Below are positions 10,142-21,626 of a stretch of 64,000 bases of DNA, piece after piece. The stretch comes from Adiantum capillus-veneris (Eukaryota > Streptophyta > Polypodiopsida > Polypodiales > Pteridaceae), in assembly GCA_014529385.2 (NCBI GenBank), contig CM043963.1, positions 103,646,912-103,710,911 of the forward strand, written 5' to 3'. The position numbers and the translations under genes are program-made. Positions within the stretch are counted from its first letter, which is position 1. Each line of letters starts with the position of its first letter. The notes below the pieces were generated by a model that saw only the letters and a program-made list of their open reading frames with translations, had not been told where the DNA came from and made no database searches.

Positions 10142-12566
10142 TCAAATTGAAGCATTAATCTCCATTTGTGGTTGAGCAGCATGGTTGTTTGATCTCATCC
10201 GTTGTAATTGCCTCCTATAGAACCAATTGAATAATTCCTTTAGTGCATTGCTCCTTCTTTGTCCCCCTCCCTTTCTCGTATATTTGAAAAAAGAAGTCCT
10301 CGCTTGATAGTGAGATTTTTCCATTCTCTGAGTATTCCATGTTGCAAGGGGTCCTTGTTCTGCAAAATATGGTCCATGCAGGTACAGAATATGCTAAAAA
10401 GAAAAAGGTTAGCTAAACTCATAGGATGCAATGTAAAATACTATACAAACTTTAAAAAGTAATTGAATACTCACCAAGTAATATGTGATGTCTTTTGCTC
10501 CCCGAGCATCTGTAATAGCAGTTATTAAAAGCTTTATTGTCTTTTTAAAGTCATCTGCATAAGTAGCAGAGCTAACTTGTTGTCTCAAAACTTTCAAAAA
10601 ATTATCGAGCTTCTTCCACACTTCCATGCTTTTGTTGGCTACATTTGGTCTACTTTTGACATTAGTTGTTATTACACAAAGATCCTTCCAGCAGTTCCAC
10701 ATAGCATCAACTTGTTTTTTGTCATGGTTACTCAAAAATCTTCTGGCTTTTTCTCCACCCATTGAAACATCTTGCAAAACATCACCCGTTCCTTTTGAAA
10801 GAGTAGGATATTTTTTAGATGCACTTGACCACCATGAAAACCCATTTGAAAGAGCAAAGCCTCGCATTTTTCTATGCACTCGTCTGCAAGTTTACTTGGC
10901 TTAATAGATATGCATAATCAAGATGGAGTCAAAGCAATTTGTCCAAGATACTAATCTCTGCGTGCATTGTACATATATGTACATTTTTTAAATCTATTGT
11001 TAGAATTGGATCTCAAATCATAGAAGACGATGGGTAGTCGATGACGTTCACACTATTTCTCGATGATGGTTTTCCAACCTTATGTTCTGCAAGCCATCCT
11101 TTTGTTCCAGTGCTTGCCATGCAATATAGACATGGATACTTGGTATTGGCACCTCCACATACACCAAACATGCACTTCAATGCTTTTAGGTCGGCACTCA
11201 AGTGCCATTCCACAATAAAGTCACCCATTTCATCTACACGGATTTTTTCACCTGCATTTTGGTCTTGTATAACAGAAGGGATCTCGGTCTGCAAAAAGAG
11301 CCATTTCAATGTATCATGATTTTCTACTGGTATTTGAGCTGCTCTGATCCACCAAAGCTCCATTTCTGATTGAGTTTTGTGGTATGGGGAATCAAGCTTA
11401 CCCTGACTATAGTCCAATATTCTATTCATTAGGGATATGGATACTCTTTCCATTTTTTGACATTTTTGAATTTTGAGCTTCATTCAGTTTCATAACAAAT
11501 ATAAGTTTCCTTCACAATCTACTTCTTGCATGTTATAGTATCTCACCATAGCAGATTGAACTTTTTTATACTCATCCAAATGTTATTAAAAACATTATAC
11601 TCAAAAGAAGGTTTTTTTTTCTGTTTTTCATATGGCATCGTTCCTCTGCCATGCCGATAGCATGGTAGATAATTCTTGTGAGTACCTCTGGTTCTCCCAG
11701 ATATGTTATCTTACCCTCTTTCTTTGTCCCTTTCAGTGTGGACAACACGTACTACGCGTGGTCAATTGGCTGCCTGGTTGTCGACTTTAGAACTTGTGTA
11801 AATGTGGTCGCAACCGCATGATTGGGTGTCACGTACCTTGGTGGTCTCTTTGCGAGGAAGTGGAAACCAGTAAACCCATATCATTCAGTAAATTTTGAAA
11901 TACCAATTTCTTCTGAGTTTGATTTTCAGAAAGTTTCAAAATTTTTCAAAATATCACTTTTATTCATTACCTCATTCAAAAATCTCACCCTTTCTTGAAC
12001 ATTGGACATATCAAATCCTAAAAGACTAGTCACATGTTCTCTAGTAATCTTTAATCTTTTTTTTCTTTGTCCAGAACCATCTATTAAGTTTACTACATCT
12101 CTCATTCATTTTACTCATGCTCTTAATCCTATTGGAGTTTCTTTTAAAGTCTGAAGCTGATGATTTTCTTGTTTTAGAGATGCTATTTGGTTTTCAAGTT
12201 CTAAAATTCTTGTTGCATTTGAAGACCAAGCAGTTTTGAGATATTGAAGTAATGTGTATGATCACTGTGTAAATGAGATAGCCTAGAACTATATCCTCAG
12301 TAAGCCATCAACCCATCACCAACAAATCTCATCAAATCATGAGGTGTATGAAAAGATGGATACCTTCTAGTGCTAGGATCCGGTGGATACAAGCTCCTAT
12401 CTGTCCATATATCAATGTGTTTCTTTCCCTCGTTGCAAAGTTGTTATGCTTCATTTGCAGTTGTAACTGGTCTTTGATAAACACTCCGCGTAGTAGCATA
12501 TTCTTGGCTTAGCTTAATGTTCAAGTGAAACTTGCGGTTATCACTAATGGAAGATGTATTACCCAT
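10142..12566 (-). pseudogene. Transposase-like gene of unassigned family, degraded
   Basis: A minus-strand gene starting at ATG 12564-12566 (MGNTSSISDNRKF). In order: an N-terminal segment; a heptad-like stretch ILELENQIASLKQENHQLQ; a basic segment GSGQRKKRLKITREHV; a region around 11483-11013 with EWHLSADLKALKCMFG and YPCLYC; then DLKNVHICTMHAEIS; and a last part joined by a clear intron (donor GTGAGT after 10475, acceptor before 10393) reading YLHGPYFAEQGPLATWNTQRMEK. The order 'D-K-x-L...pCpyC', 'hTLHm' and 'fs-QGlEk-N' is one I associate with uncharacterised transposase-like proteins of animals and plants. Several in-frame stops between 12500 and 11500 and again between 11010 and 10880 make it non-functional. 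Exons outside those named are uncertain. Confidence 0.5.
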
Positions 12567-12929
12567 TGTAAGTAATGAACACACAGAAAATATAATGGAA
12601 ATAACATAGTAGCAGAATAAGGTGCATCAAAGAAGAAGAGATAAAGCTCGCGAAAGGTGAGAGAAAAAAGAGAGATTGAGTGATTCAAAAGTGGAAACAA
12701 CTATTTTCCACCAAGTGAAGTAAATGAGAACAAATTTCGAGGTAAGCCACAAAGGAATGTGAAGAAAACGATATCTTTTTGGATATTTAGAGATATGTAC
12801 CTAGATACGCTTTAGATTGCGTAGATATGCTTTTCATGACCAAAACGGACAAAGTTGGAGCCATTTTGACCATAAATGGCTCTGTTAATTAGTAAGTTAA
12901 CCAATTCCTTACACAACCCTTTTTGAGTC
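12567..12929. other. Spacer without recognisable gene
   Basis: Lies between the transposase-like gene's start and the truncated end of chromovirus copy C. It has short A/GATATG repeats near 12780-12840. Nothing else seen. Confidence 0.4.
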
Positions 12930-14305
12930 GTTTTTGGCCCTAATGAGGCAATCACCACAAGCATCACATTCGACCTCAAATGGCTTTGAGAGATTCGGAA
13001 GCATAAGGACTGGTTGAGAGGTAAGGTTCTTCTTTAGCTTGTCAAATGCATTTTTCTCCTTAGCAGTCCATGAATACTTAACGCTCTTCTTTGTTAAGTC
13101 ATGTAATGGTCATGCTATTTGATAAGTTTTTTCTATGAATCGTCTATAGTATGCACACATATCAATAAAGCTTCTTAGCTCATGTAGATTCCTTGGATTA
13201 GACCATGCTTTTATTACCTCCATCTTTGATGGATACATACAGATAACATCTTGAGAGATAATGTGACATAAATATGAATCTCTTGTAGAAAAAGATTTAA
13301 CTTTTCTTTTATTAATGAAAAGCTTATTCTCCCTCACAACCTGAAAGATTACCTAGAGGTGTCACTTGTACTCCTAAAGAGAATTTGAGTGGCCTAAAGA
13401 TTTTTTTCCATCATGAGTTTGAATGCGTCTAGAGCATTTGTGAGGCCAAAACTTGTAACTTATCAAATAGATCTTCTACCCATGGCACAGGAAATCGTTT
13501 TTTTATAGTGATCCTATTTAGTGCTCTATAGTCGACACACGTGATCTATGCCATCTTTCTTTTGCACTAAAAGTAATGGTGAACAAAATGGAGAGGAGCT
13601 AGGCCTCACCATCCCTTTTTCCACCAATTCATGCACTTGCCTCATGATCTCCTCTTGTTGAGCTTGTGAAACTCAATAATGAGGTTTATTAGGTGGTAAG
13701 CTTCCTAGTAGAAGCTCTATTGCATGGTCATCATCCCTCGTTTTGGAGGTAGCTCACTAGGGATATCATCAACGAAAACATCTTGAAATCCATTTAGAAA
13801 ATTAGACAAGTCTAATTCCTCTTGATTTCCTTTATTTCTACTTGTGAAAACATTAGAATCATTTACAGATTCTCTAACAAAAATCACATACGCAAAAATA
13901 GAGCTTTTTATTGACTTATCAAAAGCAAGTGTATTTACCAGGGATATGTTGTTCCCCGACTCACTAGCATCTAAGTACATGCTCTTTTCCCTATAGGTGA
14001 AGTAGATTCTCTTTTTAGGGAACTTCATTTGGTAGCCATGCGGTTAAACCATGGTGTCCTAGGATAACATACAGGCCTCATGTTGGAGAGGAGAGATAAA
14101 AAAAGTCTTCTTTGTTGACGTAGCTTTGGACATGAAGCCTCAACTTCCCAATCAAGGGATTAACGGAGGTTTGTTGTCCCTTGAAAGCTCCATCGGTAGT
14201 TACAGTATCTCCCATCTCAAAAGCTTGAATGTCCAACTTAGTGGCCAACTTTGTTGATATGAAAGTTGTGAGTAGAGCCAGGGTCAAACAAGATGAAGGC
14301 AGCAT
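12930..14305 (-). pseudogene. pol: Protease and RT remnant of copy C
   Basis: Protease frame 14305-14078 (FISTKLATKLDIQAFEMGD), linker 14028-13717 ending at ELPPKRG, then RT in shifting frames to 13110 (LHELRSFIDMCAYYRRFI) and the RNase H start near 12960. Compared with copy B it has several frameshifts and stops, and the segment carrying the RT active site around 13380-13440 is deleted or unrecognisable. Non-functional. Confidence 0.82.
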
Positions 14306-14321
14306 GCTCCCTTACTTTTCC

Positions 14322-15654
14322 CTAAGCATAGGAGAGGAATGAGCCTTTGCAATGAGTATCCTCTTTTGGAGCTTCAACCATGGAAGCTCTAGGAGTGTCA
14401 TTGTGTACATTTCTTTTGGGGCAAGAACGATAACCATGTCCTTGCTCCCCACACTTAAAGCATTTATGGTCTTTATACAAGACCTCTAATTCTTTGGGAG
14501 ATAGCTTATTTTCACCTTTGTAAGCTCCTTTCTCCTTGGCCTTATTGTTGTTGGTGTTGGTGTTGCCTTCGGAAGAGTTTTGAGCATTGCTCTTCCCTTT
14601 AACTTCATTTCGATCCTTGTTTTTCATGGGCTTGAAATTTCTTCTTGCCCCTTGTTGGAAATTGATCCTTGAAGCAACCATAGTGTGGTGGATGTCTTTG
14701 GTAATAGTGTTAGGCCGTTGTGAGGTGACATAATCGGTCATTTCTTCAGGTAATCTCGCACAAAATTGTTGCTTTTGTTTGGCGAACTGTATCCTTTGAA
14801 AGACTATAGCTATAAAATGTAAATCCCAAAACTTGTCTATATATTTGTGGATAGACTTGTTGAAGATAAGCTTCAAGCTTTTCCATTGGGTGAGCACTTT
14901 GTCCTTGGCATCTCTTGCGAGGAATTACTTCATTATAAAAACTTGTAGAATTTTCCATGTCTTTGGGGCTTTGTCGTTTCCATGAAGGCTAGCCCACTAT
15001 TTCTAAAAGTGCATAGGCTACAAGGTGTATCTTGGAGGACTCCGTGAAGCCCTTGTCTCCAAAGGCCACATCAAATTGTTGGATGAAGGCCAATACTTTT
15101 GTTAGTGGCACCAAAGGTGCCATCATAGGTGAGAAAAGAGATACTCTTTTCTCCCTCTTTGCATTTCTTGAGCTTTTGGGACCTTCGTCATGCACAGTAA
15201 GTTTTGCAATGTCCTCTTCTCTTGTATTCTCTAGGAAAATAACTATTGCTTTCGTCGAAAGAAGAGGAAGGTGAAGACGAAGGAGAAGAGGGTGACCTCT
15301 TTCTTGCCTTTTTCTTCCTTTGTTTCCTCTCTTCCCTTCGGAATGACGAGGAGAAAGACTATGGGTTGACCGTTTCCTCTTGAGAGGAGTTGGCGACAGT
15401 TTAGACCGCCGTCTTTGTGGAGCCACATCTTCAAAGGAACTTAGGAATTTTCTTCTTTCTTGTTCTTTGGATTCCTCCTCTCTTATGGGAGAGTGTCTTC
15501 TTTCCGGAGTCTCATCAAGAGACCTCCTAAGCTCTCTCTCTTCTTGGAGAGGAAGAAAAATTCCATAAGCACAAAGTTGTTGAGTAACTTCGGCTTGCAA
15601 AGTAGGGTTGCCCATAGCTTGATGCAACCTAGTAACAAGATAATTAACAAACAT
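14322..15654 (-). pseudogene. gag: Gag of copy C with zinc knuckle
   Basis: Two frames, 15654-14989 and 14897-14322, make up gag. The first has an arginine/serine-rich N-terminus and FIQQFDVAFGDKGF. The second has the rest of the gag domain (PEEMTDYVTSQRP) and a CCHC zinc knuckle CFKCGEQGHGYRSCPKR that would bind the RNA genome. A frame change near 14950 splits the capsid-like domain. The knuckle is intact here, whereas copy B has a stop inside it. Confidence 0.86.
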
Positions 15655-16113
15655 GGGAGCATCATCATTAGAACCTTCATGTGCAAAAATCTAAGTTATC
15701 AATGTTCGTTGTACTCTCTTGGTTATCGTTAGCCATGCTAATTATACTTATGCGTTTACTAAGTGTATTCCTTGGCAATTCAAAACCTTAGTTGCTACTC
15801 CTCTTAGCCTTTGAAAATGAGCACTTAAGTATTGGTTAATTATAGAAAGTAGTGGGGTGGGTCTAGCATAGCAAAATTGCCGAGGGATAGCTTTTTTTGG
15901 ACTTCTTATGGCTCAATGAAGATAAAGCCATAGGAAAGTTTAAAAAGACCCCATTATTAAAACCAACGCTCCTGAGGTGTGCACCATATCTCACATAGTG
16001 GGCTCAAAAAAATCGATAATAGATCCCAATCCCACTTACCCTTATATAATTAATAAAATCAACCATTTTAATAGGTTACTTAAGGACCTCTCTTCTTAAC
16101 CAAGAAAAGAGAA

Positions 16114-16133
16114 ACCAAATGCTTTGATACCAA
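16114..16133 (-). other. Primer-binding site, initiator tRNA-Met type
   Basis: The reverse complement contains TTGGTATCAAAGCATTTGG, close to the TGGTATCAGAGC site complementary to plant initiator tRNA-Met. It lies directly beside the LTR end of copy C, as expected for a minus-strand element. Confidence 0.72.
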
Positions 16134-16640
16134 TTATAATGAAAATGGCCTATGAACTTCGGAATTAAGAGAAATAGAAATTGAACATTTTTGTGAGACT
16201 TCTTTGAGAACATAAAGGGTGAACTTAATTGATGGTAGCAACAAAAACATAGTACTTAATTAACATGGCATGAACAATACTTTTGCAAAAGAGAAAGTAT
16301 TAGAGAACATGACAATAGTTGAGGACCGGATTTACTTGGAGCCGGTCCCCCCTTGAAAAGACGTTTGTATTATAGATTTTTCCATAAAGAGAGACTTGAT
16401 ACAACACAATCTTTATGTTCCTTATGACCTTGGTGATGCTATAAAGATGGAAAGCTTCATGCATCACGAGCATAACATAAACTTTGCAAAAAGCAATAAC
16501 CATCCCAAGTCTCAGTCCCAAGGCCTCAAACACCTTCAAAGGTGGAGAGAGCTAGCGGGGAATGAAAGTAGAGAAGAGGAATAAGAATCATACATAGGAG
16601 AAAGAAATAGTTCCTCACGTATCATCACTCTTCTTGCTTA
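16134..16640 (-). repeat. Partial 5' LTR of copy C
   Basis: Inverted relative of the 3' end of the copy A LTR (matches about 4340-4832), including the inverted pair around GAGGACCGGATTTA and GGAGCCGGTCC. The outer part of the LTR is missing. 16641-16814 is unassigned. Confidence 0.75.
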
Positions 16641-16814
16641 GCACTTACACTCAAGTTCTCGAAAGTCAGTACAAACTTTAGTTTTTACCCAATTTTTTGC
16701 CAATTTGGTGATCCAAATCCAATGTGCCTTTACAGAAGTTGTTTGTACACATACAATGAGTCATTGGTATCAACCTTGGGTCAATTTTGAGATGAAAGTA
16801 AATAATCGTGATTA

Positions 16815-17600
16815 TTTACTTCATGCATGAAACTGATCATAACTTGAGTAGAGATCACCCATGGAGTATATTGCCCTACCTACAAAAGCTTCAACAAACT
16901 TGTCCATGATTGGACAAGTTGAGTAGAGATCACCCATGAAGTATATTGCCCTACCTACAAAAGCTTCAACAAACTTGTCCATGATTGGACATGTGCCCAC
17001 ATTGCAAATTGTTACCTTATTTATTGGCTGCACATTATGAATAAATCACAAGGCACCATTCTTCTTCGGGACGATAAACCTCCTATTGGAATAGGGAGCA
17101 TAAGACGGCTCCAGAATCCCCATGCGTATTTTCTCATTTAACAAGTCGATAAGCTTTGGCAAATGAGCTTGAGGAACAGAAATATGATGCAAATTCCATG
17201 GCATACGAGGAAGCGTAAAAATAACCATAAGTGCTACAACATTGGATCTGCGCATCCAATCTCATTTGACTCATAAGCAAATGCCTTACCATGTTTTGCA
17301 AGCACTTGATCTCCTCATTAGCAAGAAACCCTTCTTCACCAATGGTCACCTACTTCAATGTCTCTTCAGCAAATTTGTGGACAATATTCTTGGGATCCCT
17401 TAGCTTTGGTTGCTATGAAGCTTTCTCAATAACTTTGTCACATCCTCTTGGTAGAGGTGTAGCTATAGGTCTAACCTTCTTAGCAATAGTCTTGTACTTT
17501 GTCTCCACCTGCACGTCAAATGCATCATCCAAATCTTTTCTTACATGAGTTAGAATGTCATACAAAGCATGTAAAAAAAACAAGCGCGTTTCCGACAAAA
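16815..17600 (-). pseudogene. pol: Ty3/gypsy RT relic of a different lineage
   Basis: Read from 17600 down in several frames: SLRDPKNIVHKFAEETLK-like linker, then RT start KLIDLLNEKIRMGILEPS, YSNRRFIVPKKNGAL, and CPIMDKFVEAFVGRAIYSMGDLYS. These are RT palm motifs of a Ty3 family distinct from copies A-C. A segment of about 68 bp (16853-16920 and 16923-16990) is duplicated in tandem and repeats the FVEAFVGRAIY block. No active-site DD is present. Confidence 0.75.
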
Positions 17601-17840
17601 AATCGATTGAAAAGCAAATGATTGTATTGTTGTTTTGTGGACTTCAAGAAAGCCTTTGATATGATTCCATGCAAGAATTTGTGGAGAACGGAAGAAATCA
17701 AAGTCCCAAGTAAGTTTATGCTTACGATTTCTCGAACCTATAAGAAGGTGATATGTCAATCGCGCATGGAAAGAGGAATTTCTTGCACTATTGGGATTAA
17801 ACAAGGATGTCCGTTGTCACCAACCCTCTTTGGTCTATGA
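17595..17840 (+). pseudogene. LINE-type reverse transcriptase fragment
   Basis: An open frame reading FVDFKKAFDMIP near the start and IKQGCPLSPTLFGL at the end. These are two conserved RT blocks of non-LTR retrotransposons (FxDxxKAFD and GxxQGxxLSP). Only about 75 residues remain, and both sides are unrelated sequence. Confidence 0.85.
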
Positions 17841-18470
17841 CTCTATATCAATCCCACATGAATGTTCACAAGCTTACAAGAAGTCTGAACTTTAAAACCA
17901 GTGAGAAACCTCCGTAGCATGCACAATCAAGCCCCACAAAAGCCTCTAAAAGAAAGAACATGAAACCAAAACCAGCATTAATCTGTTTTCTTTGCTCTTG
18001 TGCAAATAGATGAAACTTGATTGAAAACAATACATAGGTGCATCTCTCTTTTTCCACTTAACACGAATTGTGAGAAGCTAGCACACTGAGGACATTCAAC
18101 ATAACGACTAGATTCCTACAGCAAATCTTAAAAGCTAACAGAAGCCTCAATATGTATAGATCTGGCATGAAGCCTGAATGAACACTTGGAAACCCATTCA
18201 ATAGCTCAACTTTTAAACTGCACAACAACAAGAAAGTAAACAGAATCCTAAACCTACGATAGTCGAATGTAAGCATACAGTAACATAATGAATGAGACGA
18301 TACAACGCACATAGACGTCCCACCATGGCCATGACTAACTGAAGGAGAGAAAATACCATCTCAACATTTTGTTATCTGCTCTAGTAAAGTTAAGAAAAAC
18401 ACTTCCACTTAACTGCAGTTTAATCCAGGCATATGACTGGAACAAATCAATCAGTAAGACTACATTGCAC
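17841..18470. other. No gene seen
   Basis: Reading frames are short and without motif. Possibly 3' flanking sequence of the F-box gene. Confidence 0.4.
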
Positions 18471-19140
18471 CAACAATCTGCCATTACAACTGCAGAAAAC
18501 GATTGGTGGAACAAAGAGTACGAAATCCAATGATAAAAGTTACAAACCATGCCACTGAATACATTGCACAAAGCATGCAACGATCGAGAAAAGTGCCAAA
18601 CACGTTTGTGTACTAGAATCTCTGTCAGGAAGATCTGACCAAGAGATGTAGCTTACAATTTGATCACAGTAGGCCTACACAAAAGCACTGAAGCTAGACC
18701 GAGACACAAAGATGCAACCGAACTTCCTTGAAGTCCTCTCCAGCGGCAAGGAATACCAAGCATTCCGAGCCATGTCAAACACCAGAGCCAGCCTGAAAGA
18801 GCGATCAACAATCTGCCATTACAACAACTGCAGGCAACAATTGGTGGAACAAAAAGTACGAAATCCAATGATAAAAGTTACAAAACATGCCACTGAATAC
18901 ATTGCACAAAGCATGCAATGATCGTGAAAATTGCCAAACACGTTTGTGTACTAGAATCTCTGTCAGGAAGGTCTGACCGAGAGATGTAGCTTACACTTTG
19001 ATCACAGTAGGCCTACACGAAAGCACTGAAGCTAGGCCGATACACAAAGATGCAACCGAGCTTCCTTGAAGTCCTCTCCAGCGGCAAGGAGTACCAAGCA
19101 TTCCGAGCCATGTCAAACACCAGAGGCGGCCTAAAAGAGC
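18471..19140. repeat. Tandem duplication, two copies of 335 bp
   Basis: 18471-18805 and 18806-19140 are near-identical. The unit covers the last codons of the F-box reading frame and its 3' flank. The distal copy therefore has a decayed duplicate of the gene's C-terminus without the rest. Confidence 0.9.
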
Positions 19141-20489
19141 GATAAGTAAACGGGTTGCAAAGGGTCATCCAGAAGATGCCTCCATCAGCAAAAAGGCTAC
19201 AATGCCATGAATCTTCTGTGATCGAAGGGGGCCCTGTAAGATGCTGAGGAGTTCTTGCTACCTCCACCCAGGTGGAGGTAGCTAGTTGCAACTCCCAAAC
19301 TCCAAAACCAAGTATAACATGATCAGGGCCCACTCATGGAACACCCAGAAGAAGTCTCCCTTCGAATTTCACAATTGACTTAATTTGAGCAAGCACAATC
19401 TCACAGGGAATCAACGGCACCAGCAAACTGGTCCATGCATTAAGGCTTACATGATAAGCAAGCAAGCAAGCAATGTTCCCAGTCGTCCATGGACGATACC
19501 AGCCACCAGAAATCAGCATCTACCACACTCAGCTGATCAGAGGATGGATGAGTCAATACAAAATTGCGCAGCGATTTCCCTGACTTGAAATAAAGATGGG
19601 GGTTGTTGACCTCCTTCCAGTGTGCGCTCCTGGACTCAAAGAACTCGAAAGAAGTCGGACTTAGAAAACGAGTATTGAGGAGGATGTAGTAACAGCTTAG
19701 ATCCTTTCCATTGCAGGTCATAGAGAGGTAGAAAGTATTGGGGCCTTGCATAGAGAGCGAGGGAGGAGGGAGCACTTTCAGAGACCCAGTGAGGCAGTTG
19801 AAAACGATAAAGTCGTAGGACTCCGCTGCATCAGGCCTGCGCACAATGGCTGAGATGAGGCCTCCTGCAGAGCAAAGAAAGAGGTCGTGAAAAAAGGGGG
19901 CATCAATGTCCATATGCTTGAGTCTGTGGGCCACGTGAGAGCAATTGCGGCCACCCAGTAAGGTAGAGAGCGTGGAATGAACAGGGTTGGGAAGGGGAGG
20001 CCGGAAAAAAGCCTTCTGTTCAAGCTCTGAGGTTTCCTCCTCCGTCTTGTGTAAGGAGCAGGTGCTGTAGGCTCTAAAGCGCCACTCAAGATGGCCATAC
20101 GACCTTACACGCCAGTTACGAGGGCCATACTTGGGGGGGCGAGCCATCACGAACCATATCTCCTCCGACTTAAAACTCTGCAGGGAGCTATTCCATGCCT
20201 TGCAAACGCACCGCATCCGGCAACGATTCCGCACAGGCAGCCGATCCAGAATTAGATCATGGGCGTGGGCAGGCAGCGGCAGCCCATCGTCGTCATCATC
20301 ATCCCCTGCATCCTGATTGGTGGGTTCAATGGGCTTTCTGTCAGCGTGATATTCTGTGCTGCTGCTACGGCTTCTTGCCGATGACCCAAAACGATCCCTC
20401 CTCCTGTGCTTGACTACATGCCTGACGGATGGCCTGTACCTACTCTGCTTCTCCATTCTCCATTGGCCGTTCAACGGGAAAAACTCCAC
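19013..20489 (-). pseudogene. F-box protein gene, frameshifted
   Basis: Starts at ATG 20489. Residues 1-69 are basic then acidic (a run of six Asp). The F-box is at about residues 70-112: LILDRLPVRNRCRMRCVCKAWNS follows the usual L-P...L-x-R-C...V-C-K-x-W pattern, which would bind SKP1 in an SCF ubiquitin ligase. The C-terminal part, with SYDFIVFNCLTGSLKVLPPP and later YHVSLNAWTSL and VFDMARNAWYSLPL, looks like the kelch/galactose-oxidase-like repeats of plant F-box proteins. The frame changes near 19500, and a TGA follows at 19334-19336 before the last 106 codons. Either the gene is dead or the region contains sequence errors. It is the only clear host-type gene in the window and is GC-richer than its surroundings. 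Confidence 0.8.
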
Positions 20490-21265
20490 CTTTTCTCTGG
20501 GGTTCTAGGCTGCGCGTCTTGGCTTTTCAAAAATGCCAAAGACAGAGTAGGAATCGACGGGCAGTAAGGGTCCACGTGGTCGTGGCAGATCAACAGATAA
20601 AGTAAGGCTATGCACTGTCCAGACCTCTTTACACCAGTGAAATTTGGGCCAGTGACACTTGGGCCGTCCAATGGAGAAAGGGCTTTTTTGTTTTGGGGGG
20701 GGGTGGGGGGCCTCGTCGATATGTGACACGGGTGAGACTCAAGGGATCGACGGCGGAGAATGGATCCACCGTTGATCCCATCTGCGCCATGCAAAAAGGT
20801 TTCCCTCAGGTATTCCCCCCCCCCCCCCCCCTGCACGCGCCGCGCCTTGAACCCACCACCTCTCCCACTGGACTCACGCAGCCTAACCAATCCACCTATC
20901 GCGACACGTTGCAAGCAATGCGAGTCTGGCGGATAATATTCTTGCCTCCCCCTGCTGCGTTGATCCTACGGCCCAAAGCACCCCGCCCTGCCGCAAATGC
21001 GCCTACGCCGTCGATCCCGTGAGTGACACCCCGTGTCACTTATAAACGAGGGGTGGGGGGGGGGGGGGGGGGGGGGTTGGATGCATTAAGGAAATTTAAA
21101 GATTGTTCATGACTTTTAACTATGAAAAGTCATTTGATATGCATGTGTTCATCCTTTTCTAAAGCTTGATTCCATTGAAGTTTCTGGGGATTGAGTCAGT
21201 AAAAAGTTTTGGGTTCTTGCACCTGTGTTAGAAGGGGTTCTCAAAGCATCGAAACTTAGGTAGCC
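20490..21265. other. Upstream region of the F-box gene with homopolymer tracts
   Basis: GC-rich, with a G-rich run at about 20693-20709, 17 C at 20815-20831 and 22 G at 21055-21076. Open frames here are low-complexity. Possible promoter of the minus-strand F-box gene. Long G/C tracts of this kind are also error-prone in assemblies. Confidence 0.4.
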
Positions 21266-21626
21266 ATGGCTTTCTCTTAACCAGAATTTCATGGAAGAAG
21301 TGATGAAGATTTGGAAGACTTTTTGGAAAAGATGGAGGTTGCCTGCATTAGCAACCAGATTCATGATCCTTCACAAATGTTACGTCTTCTCCAGATTTGT
21401 TTGAAGAGTGACGCACGAGTTTGGTCCAAAGCATTTGAAGAGGAGTTGTGTGCGGCTGATCCACATGTGAGAATAAGTTGGAACAATCTACGGCATGGAT
21501 TGGAAGTGGAGTTTGTGAAGACAAAAGATCCTGACAAAGTGTGGCAAGAAGTACAGGGTTTGGTGCAAAGGGAAGGTGAGCCAGTAGATGCATACATACA
21601 TAAGTCTTCAATGGCATGGGAGAGGA
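21266..21626 (+). pseudogene. gag: Gag-like domain, left half (split by copy B)
   Basis: From ATG 21266, after an in-frame TAA at 21278, reads PEFHGRSDEDLEDFLEKME and on through a retrotransposon gag domain (EGEPVDAYI) to GAGGATG at the insertion point. The frame continues without a shift at 39981. No zinc knuckle or protease follows, so this is a gag relic or a gag-only element. Confidence 0.8.

Larger units (their letters stand above)
12930..16640 (-). mobile_element. Ty3/gypsy chromovirus, copy C (truncated, inverted)
   Basis: Same family as copies A and B but on the minus strand. Reading from 16640 down: partial 5' LTR, primer-binding site, leader, gag, protease, RT, and the first part of RNase H (FEVECDACGD near 12960), where homology stops. 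Integrase, chromodomain and 3' LTR are missing. It is more decayed than A and B. Confidence 0.87.

Noticed and set aside
20471-20914. Proline/arginine-rich frame upstream of the F-box gene as a separate gene
   Set aside because: GC-rich low-complexity sequence with homopolymers and no motif. It more likely represents the promoter or 5' flank.
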